Shown here: positions 44,584-50,220 of the stretch, in pieces
Layout: every line of letters begins with the position of its first letter
How positions within the stretch are numbered: position 1 is the stretch's first letter
From: Pedobacter sp.
GTDB lineage: Bacteria; Bacteroidota; Bacteroidia; Sphingobacteriales; Sphingobacteriaceae
NCBI GenBank assembly: GCA_008015505.1
Contig: SSFR01000013.1
Location: 1 to 50,220 of the forward strand
Direction of reading: 5' to 3'
Length of the DNA: 50,220 nucleotides
Notes under the pieces: generated by a model
What the model was told of the DNA's origin: nothing
Seen by the model: the letters and a program-made list of their open reading frames with translations, nothing else
Databases searched by the model: none
Made by a program: the position numbers and the translations under genes

Positions 44584-46404
44584 ATGAAAACCTATTTTAG
44601 ATTGCTTGCATTTGCAAAACCTATTGAGAAGTTTGCAATACCCTATTTTATTTATACTGTTATTTCTGTTGTATTTAATACGCTTAATCTGGCTCTATTA
44701 ATTCCCTTATTGAATACTTTATTTGCTAAAGATTCGACTTATGTACGTGATTTAGAGGCGCCAAATTGGTATAATGTGGTTGAGTATTTTAATTATTATG
44801 CGGAGCAGGCTAGGTTGCATTATGGGGTCTATGGTGCTTTGCAACGGGTGTGTGTCATTATATTGATATCGGTTCTGTTAAGTAATCTCTTTAAGTATTT
44901 TTCTCAGCGAGTGATTGAAAATATGCGTATTCATACGCTACTTAATTTAAGAAAGGCTGTATTCAATAATGTGATTGACTTACACCTAGGATACTTTAGT
45001 AATGAGCGTAAGGGGAACATCATTTCTAAAATTTCTGCGGATGTGCAGGTAGTTCAGTTTTCAGTAACAGGAACATTGCAGGTATTATTTAAAGAGCCTT
45101 TGCAATTGATTGCTTATTTGGTGACTTTATTTGCCCTTTCAGCAAAGCTTACTCTGTTCTCTATAACAGTAATTCCCCTATCGGCATTTATTATTGCGAA
45201 AATTGTTAAACGTTTGAAAGAACAGGCCGCTTTGTCGCAGCAAAGCTATGGGGCGATGATTAGCTATTTAGATGAGGCTTTAACTGGCATTAAAATTATC
45301 AAGGCTTTTAATGCTGAAAGTTATATTAAGGATAAGTTTCATTCAGAGAATCAATATTATTCTAAGATTAATCAGTCGATGGCTAAAAGACAACAATTGG
45401 CATCGCCTGTATCTGAATTTTTAGGTGTAGTTATGGTTGCTATTTTATTGTTGTATGGAGGATCCATGGTTCTTTCAGGAAGTTCGGAGTTAAGTGCGGC
45501 TGAGTTTATTGGATATATTGCTCTATTTTCACAAGTGATGCGGCCTGCAAAAGCAATGTCAGATTCATTTAGTGGTATTAATCAGGGATTAGCAGCGGGT
45601 GCGCGGGTGTTAGAATTAATCGATACCAAGCCAGCTGTTGTAAATCGAGCAAATGCTGTTCAAATAAATGATTTTAAAGAACAGATATCGCTGAAGCATG
45701 TCTCCTTTGCTTATGGAGATAATCAGGTTCTTCATGATATTAATTTAACGATCCCACGGGGAAAGACCATTGCGTTGGTTGGCCCGTCAGGGGGGGGGAA
45801 GTCTACTTTAATGGATTTGCTTCCGCGATTTATTGAGCCTCAAAGCGGTCAAATTTTGTTTGATGGGGTCCCTATTCGGGATATCCAAGTAGCATCTTTG
45901 CGATCTCAAATGGGGATCGTTAATCAGGAGTCTATACTTTTTAATGATAGTATTTTTAACAACATTGCCTTTGCTAAACCTGATGCAAGTGAGGAAGAAG
46001 TAATACATGCTGCTAAGATTGCCAATGCGCATGCTTTTATTATTCATACAGTACATAAGTACCAAACTAATATTGGTGACCGGGGAGCTAAACTTTCTGG
46101 AGGGCAGAAGCAGCGGATATGTATTGCTCGGGCAGTATTGGCCAATCCGCCCATTATGCTTTTGGATGAAGCAACCTCTGCCTTGGATACGGAATCAGAA
46201 CGCTTGGTGCAAGATGCGCTGAACAATTTAATGAAGAATAGAACTTCCTTAGTAATTGCTCATCGCTTAAGTACGATTCAGAATGCAGATCAAATTGTTG
46301 TTCTTGAGCATGGAAAAGTTGTTGAGCAAGGAACTCATGCAGAACTCATCTCAAACGACGGTTTGTATAAGCGCCTAACGGATATGCAAACGTTTAAAGC
46401 ATAG
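44584..46404 (+). CDS. MsbA-like ABC exporter (fused permease-ATPase)
   Basis: A 606-aa half-transporter. ATG 44584 (MKTYFRLLAFAKPIEKF) is preferred to the TTG 25 codons earlier. Six membrane segments (residues about 20-310) precede the nucleotide-binding domain: Walker A GPSGGGKSTLMDL (about 400), Q-loop NQESILF, signature LSGGQKQRICIA (about 504), Walker B IMLLDEATSALD and the H-loop AHRLST. The layout fits lipid A or lipid flippases. There is no N-terminal C39 peptidase, so it is not the exporter for the double-glycine peptides. A run of nine G lies inside the Walker A codons (45790-45798). A terminator follows. Confidence 0.93.
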   Translation: MKTYFRLLAFAKPIEKFAIPYFIYTVISVVFNTLNLALLIPLLNTLFAKDSTYVRDLEAPNWYNVVEYFNYYAEQARLHYGVYGALQRVCVIILISVLLSNLFKYFSQRVIENMRIHTLLNLRKAVFNNVIDLHLGYFSNERKGNIISKISADVQVVQFSVTGTLQVLFKEPLQLIAYLVTLFALSAKLTLFSITVIPLSAFIIAKIVKRLKEQAALSQQSYGAMISYLDEALTGIKIIKAFNAESYIKDKFHSENQYYSKINQSMAKRQQLASPVSEFLGVVMVAILLLYGGSMVLSGSSELSAAEFIGYIALFSQVMRPAKAMSDSFSGINQGLAAGARVLELIDTKPAVVNRANAVQINDFKEQISLKHVSFAYGDNQVLHDINLTIPRGKTIALVGPSGGGKSTLMDLLPRFIEPQSGQILFDGVPIRDIQVASLRSQMGIVNQESILFNDSIFNNIAFAKPDASEEEVIHAAKIANAHAFIIHTVHKYQTNIGDRGAKLSGGQKQRICIARAVLANPPIMLLDEATSALDTESERLVQDALNNLMKNRTSLVIAHRLSTIQNADQIVVLEHGKVVEQGTHAELISNDGLYKRLTDMQTFKA

Positions 46405-46484
46405 ATGGCTGCCATATTAACTTTTGATATTGACTTTTTCCTTTAGATGGGTGTAGGTTAGCATCAATCCCCTATTCTAATTTC

Positions 46485-46540
46485 TTAACAGCTATACATG
46501 ATGCGAAGAAGTATAGCTGTTAATCATTTATCTTTTTGTT
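46485..46540 (+). terminator. Terminator hairpin after the ABC exporter
   Basis: TTAACAGCTATAC (46485-46497) pairs perfectly with GTATAGCTGTTAA (46511-46523) around a 13-nt loop, then a T-rich tract. It is about 80 bp after the stop codon. Confidence 0.7.
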
Positions 46541-46721
46541 CTGCTATTGCTCGTTTGGCGGTTTATATAGACCCTCTTCCTATTAGGGGCCACCTTGCAT
46601 TAAAAGCTATTTTGCTTAGTTCAGTTTACTAAAACTATACGCTGTTTATATTAAAATTTTATTTTTTAGTATTTGATTTTGTAATTAATTTTAAATTAAT
46701 TGTTTTTTAAATTAAAAAATA

Positions 46722-46735
46722 TTAACTTAATATGT
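46722..46735 (+). promoter_or_regulatory. Shared AT-rich motif upstream of the adhesin
   Basis: TTAACTTAATATGT, 54 bp before the start, matching TTAATTTAATATGT before the other extended-signal T9SS gene at 34452 in 13 of 14 positions. Confidence 0.3.
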
Positions 46736-46789
46736 GTATTGTGCATAATCTGTTGATTGTTAAGATGTGGTTTTACTAAAAAAAATGCA

Positions 46790-49700
46790 ATGGAGCATCG
46801 TTACTTTTCATCAATGATTTTAGTTATAGACAAAATCATTCAGCTAAGTCGATTTTTTAGAGTTTATGCTAGTGATGCATCGGTGGAAGCTAGTGGGCAA
46901 ACGGTAACTAAAGATAAGTGGTATGGCTTTAGAGGCCAGATAAAATGGGCAAGGGATTATACCAATAGCTTTACTTGGTTGGTAGTGCTGTTTTTCTTTT
47001 TGGTGGTGGGGATTGGTAGGGTAGAGGCACAGAATAATGGTTTTAGTGTGCATAATACATTTAGGAATACAGGTAATGATGGGGACCCAATTGTTACTGG
47101 TCTTTCAGCAGCGCTTATTGGAACTCCAGGTGATGGTTGGTTACGGTTAACGTCCAATATGGGCAATCAAAGGGGTTATGCATACATTGATAAGCCTTTT
47201 ACCCCTCCTTTGGGGATGTCTATACAATTTGCCTATAGAGCTTGGGCACCTGATGGGATTAGTAATAACATAGGCATTGGTTTAGCAGATGGAATATCCG
47301 TTTATTTGTTTGATGGAGCCACGACTTTTAATCCTGGGTCTTGTGGAGGGGGATTAATGTACTCGCGAAGTTATTGTGGGGGAGTAGGGGGTGCAGTTGC
47401 TTCTGCATTAGATGGTGGTTATGTTGGAATTGGTTTGGATGAATATGGTAATTATAGTTGTAAGGATGCTATTGCCTCTGATGATAATGGGCCAGGTACA
47501 GATGCAACACGTGCAACCAACTATTCAAGTTCTATTGCAATAAGAGGTTCGAGCCCTAATACTGCCTATATTGGAGGAACTAATGTGAACCTGAAAAATG
47601 CTTTTGATGCCACGCTGAATGGTGTTGCCATAGGAACTACAACAGCAGGCAATCCCCCAGATGTTAACAAGTACTATAGACAGGTGCGGTTTTATCTCCT
47701 TCCAACGGGTAGTTACCCAGTTCAAGGACAACCAGATATTCCAGATAATAATGTTGCTGCTGATGGTACAGTGGACATGTTAATTTCCGTGTTTATTCAG
47801 ACACAAACAGGGGGGCCTTTTCGTACTGTTATTTACAACAAGCGGTTGAATCAGCGTATCCGCGTTGATGGTACTAAAACATTTAAAATAGGGTTTGGGG
47901 CAAGTACTGGAGGTGGGTACTCTAATCACGATATACGAGATATGGTGGCTGCAGCACCCATGCAATTGCAAACAATAAATACAGTAACTCCCGGTACTAC
48001 TGTAGTTGGTGGTGGGGTTACTTATACAACTGTGATTAAAAATACTGGTTTACATGATGTGTCGACGTTGTCGAGTGGGAGAGCTACTTTTGTTATTAAT
48101 ACTACGGGGGTAGATATTATTAATCCCCAAAATATACCATTGGGGGCGGTAATTAATGAAGGCAATACCAATCCTGGTAATTTGGTTACTACAATTACTT
48201 ATAATGCTGCAGCATCTACTCCGGGTAATTATGTATATACAGTTAGTAATTTTCCTGTAGGTGCTTCAATTGTACTAAAGTATAATGGTACTATTAGTTC
48301 TACAGCAGCATCAGCTATTAATAAAACTTCAATTATTCCTCCAAATGGATATCTAAATATAGATCCCAATAGCGGTAATAGTTATGCCCAAACATTTATA
48401 CAACCAGTACTAACTAAGCCTAGTGACATCACTGCTGCATGTTCGGGGGTAGCACTTAATAAAAGCTTTTCGTCTGTTCCTAATGATTTTACTAGTTATA
48501 CTTGGTCGAGATCTGCTAATGCTAATATAGGAGGCCCTTCGAATGGAGCAGGAACTGTATTGAATGATGTTCTTACCAATACATCAGGTGTTGATCAAAC
48601 AATTACCTATTCAGTAACTCCTCAGATAACAGCTGTTGTAGTAAATGCAGATGGCAGTAGTAATCCTAATGTTACAAATACAAGTACAGGCAATTCACAG
48701 ACGTTTAATGTTACGCTAAAATCGACGTCTGGGGGGGCTAATCCTGATATTACTGTTACCTCATTCAATGATGGGGCTAATCTAATTTTGACCGCCAGTA
48801 GTGGCCTAGTTAGTCCCACCTTTACGTGGTATAAGGATGCTAATAAAACAGGTGGAAGTATCGGCACAGGCGCTCAACTAACTGTACCGCTTAATTCTAA
48901 AACTCCCGCTTGGCAGGTAGGAGATTCTTATACTTATTTTGTTACTGTTTCTGCATCAGGGACTTGCGAAAGTATTATAGTGACAAAGACAATAACTATC
49001 CCATCAAGTATTCAACCTATCACCTTGACATTTACAGATATCAATGGAACACCTTTAAATCCAAGTCAAGTGAATGGCAGTGCAGCTGGGACGCCAGTTT
49101 ACCTACGGGCTAGTTTACCACCATTATACCCGGCTCCAGCTGGGGGTGTTACTATAATATTGTCTCGTGATGGTACATCGACAGCAGTTAGTGGTAGCGA
49201 CTATAATGTGAATATAAGCCCGTGGCAGATTGTAATTCCTGCAACCAAGAGTTCAGTTACAGCTACAGTATTTTTGGCTAAAAATGTTGGAGTTATAGGG
49301 AAATCGAGTCAATTAACATTGGATGGAGTAGCCCCGGCAGGTTACGTGATGGGCAGTACACCAACAATTCAAATTAATGATACAACAGGTAATGCCCCAG
49401 GTAGCATTACAGTTACCATTAGTAGTGGCACAGTTTCTGAAACCCAAGCGATTACGTTAACGGCAAGTTTGCCTTCGGGGATTACAACGGCAAATCCATT
49501 GACGGTAACCATTACTCCTGCTCCAGGTTTCCTATCAGGATATAGTGTGAATGGTGCGCCTGTTACTGCTGGTACTTTTAATGTAGTGATACCAGCGGGA
49601 GCTGGTTCAATAAGTTTTGTTGTTAAAACTGTTCTTAACAACTCAGCGGCTAATATTGTGTATGCATTGAATGGTACGGCTACAGACGGTACTAGAACTT

Positions 49701-50220
49701 TTACTGTGAATTCGGGTACCTTAACGGTAACTTCATCAGGTTTGGTGTTGCATGTGGATAATAGTGTTACTCCTACTGTACAGGTTTTGGGGGGGGCGGT
49801 AACGTATACGACGGTGATATCAAATATAGGGGTACATGATTTGAATGTAGGTACTGGATCAGCTACATTTTCTGTTAATGTGAGTGGCGTAGATTTAGCT
49901 ACGGATGTCAATGGCATTGTGTTTAGGTCGAAGCGGCTAGGTGGGACTTCCTTTAATTATGTTTCGGGCAATGGGGGGAGCTATACCTATACAGTTGGTA
50001 ATTTACCAGCGGGTGGAAGTTTGACTTTAACTTATGTTGGAACGATGAGTTCAACAGCATCATCAGGGGTTAATGTTGGGCATATTTTGCCACCACCACC
50101 TTATGTGAATAATGATGTACATCGGGGTTATGGAGCAGCTCAAACGTTTCTTATGCCAGTTATGATTCAGCCGTATGATGATCATACATGTTCAGGTGTT
50201 GCATTGAATAAGGGGTTTTC
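46790..50220 (+). CDS. Very large lectin-like repeat adhesin (3' partial)
   Basis: The frame is open from ATG 46790 (MEHRYFSSMILVIDKI) to the window end, 1143 codons and unfinished. A long N-terminal extension of about 70 residues with KWYGFRGQ precedes the signal core (FTWLVVLFFFLVVGIGRVEA). Next comes a legume-lectin-like (L-type) domain: NMGNQRGYAYIDKPF, GIGLADGISVYLFD, GGYVGIGLDEYGNYS. Thereafter beta-rich Ser/Thr/Gly repeats follow, including a unit with VTYTT-V-NTGLHD that recurs after 594 residues (nt 48016 and 49798). Probably a surface adhesin exported by T9SS; the sorting domain would lie beyond the window. A run of eight G (49789-49796) lies inside a coding repeat. Confidence 0.85.
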   Translation, partial: MEHRYFSSMILVIDKIIQLSRFFRVYASDASVEASGQTVTKDKWYGFRGQIKWARDYTNSFTWLVVLFFFLVVGIGRVEAQNNGFSVHNTFRNTGNDGDPIVTGLSAALIGTPGDGWLRLTSNMGNQRGYAYIDKPFTPPLGMSIQFAYRAWAPDGISNNIGIGLADGISVYLFDGATTFNPGSCGGGLMYSRSYCGGVGGAVASALDGGYVGIGLDEYGNYSCKDAIASDDNGPGTDATRATNYSSSIAIRGSSPNTAYIGGTNVNLKNAFDATLNGVAIGTTTAGNPPDVNKYYRQVRFYLLPTGSYPVQGQPDIPDNNVAADGTVDMLISVFIQTQTGGPFRTVIYNKRLNQRIRVDGTKTFKIGFGASTGGGYSNHDIRDMVAAAPMQLQTINTVTPGTTVVGGGVTYTTVIKNTGLHDVSTLSSGRATFVINTTGVDIINPQNIPLGAVINEGNTNPGNLVTTITYNAAASTPGNYVYTVSNFPVGASIVLKYNGTISSTAASAINKTSIIPPNGYLNIDPNSGNSYAQTFIQPVLTKPSDITAACSGVALNKSFSSVPNDFTSYTWSRSANANIGGPSNGAGTVLNDVLTNTSGVDQTITYSVTPQITAVVVNADGSSNPNVTNTSTGNSQTFNVTLKSTSGGANPDITVTSFNDGANLILTASSGLVSPTFTWYKDANKTGGSIGTGAQLTVPLNSKTPAWQVGDSYTYFVTVSASGTCESIIVTKTITIPSSIQPITLTFTDINGTPLNPSQVNGSAAGTPVYLRASLPPLYPAPAGGVTIILSRDGTSTAVSGSDYNVNISPWQIVIPATKSSVTATVFLAKNVGVIGKSSQLTLDGVAPAGYVMGSTPTIQINDTTGNAPGSITVTISSGTVSETQAITLTASLPSGITTANPLTVTITPAPGFLSGYSVNGAPVTAGTFNVVIPAGAGSISFVVKTVLNNSAANIVYALNGTATDGTRTFTVNSGTLTVTSSGLVLHVDNSVTPTVQVLGGAVTYTTVISNIGVHDLNVGTGSATFSVNVSGVDLATDVNGIVFRSKRLGGTSFNYVSGNGGSYTYTVGNLPAGGSLTLTYVGTMSSTASSGVNVGHILPPPPYVNNDVHRGYGAAQTFLMPVMIQPYDDHTCSGVALNKGF

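Larger units (their letters stand above)
46405..46789. other. Spacer between ABC exporter and adhesin
   Basis: A 385-bp AT-rich spacer. Contains the terminator above and, near its end, the motif TTAACTTAATATGT (46722-46735) shared with the T9SS gene at 34452. No gene is visible. Confidence 0.5.

Noticed and set aside
44584..46404. ABC exporter as the secretion system for the double-glycine peptides
   Set aside because: It lacks the N-terminal C39 peptidase domain needed to cut such leaders and has the MsbA-like layout.
1..50220. CRISPR array, tRNA or rRNA genes
   Set aside because: No regularly spaced direct repeats, no cloverleaf and no rRNA-like segment were seen while reading both strands.

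Overview
The window looks like chromosomal DNA of a low-GC member of the Bacteroidota, most likely a Sphingobacteriaceae relative (Pedobacter/Sphingobacterium-like). The evidence is type IX secretion (T9SS) sorting domains on surface proteins, Bacteroidota-type -7 promoter boxes (TAnnTTTG), SCQKE/SCKKE lipoproteins, paired TPR and outer-membrane beta-barrel genes, an RlmD/UbiD/Lon/RpsA complement typical of the phylum, and IS1-family remnants. No rRNA, tRNA, CRISPR array or replication origin was seen. The genus is an inference.

Layout. (1) 1-6.9 kb is accessory and surface-related: the 3' part of a giant T9SS-exported protein with beta-sandwich repeats, two paralogous lipoproteins, a decayed IS1-family transposase, a broken and an intact bacteriocin-like small peptide with a double-glycine-type leader, and a CPBP (CAAX-protease-like) membrane protein. 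(2) 7-20.1 kb is a minus-strand housekeeping block: outer-membrane barrel plus 1010-aa TPR lipoprotein/periplasmic partner, pyrB, pyrR, a family-2 glycosyltransferase, a TPR protein, gyrA and recQ. (3) 20.3-24.9 kb is accessory again: a second kind of double-glycine peptide, a serine recombinase, a decayed IS1-family element, a cupin/yellow-like gene interrupted by two adjacent amber stops, an SDR and the first copy of a ~159-bp hairpin element. (4) 24.9-36.7 kb is metabolism and transport: a translationally coupled aminotransferase and ornithine-cyclodeaminase-like pair, rlmD, a UbiD-family decarboxylase, a FucP-type sugar transporter, the second hairpin element, a LysE-type exporter, a small T9SS type-B protein, a BadF-type sugar kinase and an S4 RNA-binding protein. 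(5) 36.7-46.4 kb is plus-strand housekeeping: lon, an LpxR-like lipid A deacylase, cmk, rpsA, a lipoprotein with an internal duplication (minus strand) and an MsbA-like ABC exporter. (6) 46.8 kb to the window end is the 5' part of a very large lectin-like, repeat-containing adhesin.

Connections. The three surface proteins fit a T9SS-dependent outer surface, although no T9SS machine gene is in the window. Two of them share an unusual long N-terminal extension before the signal hydrophobic core and a similar AT-rich upstream motif. The three small double-glycine peptides imply a peptidase-containing exporter elsewhere; the ABC transporter here lacks a C39 peptidase domain. The most unusual items are the two hairpin elements with compensatory arm changes, the tandem TAG codons exactly at the cupin Glu-Gln, the peptide/CPBP/recombinase accessory islands, and the unidentified central domain of the first giant protein.
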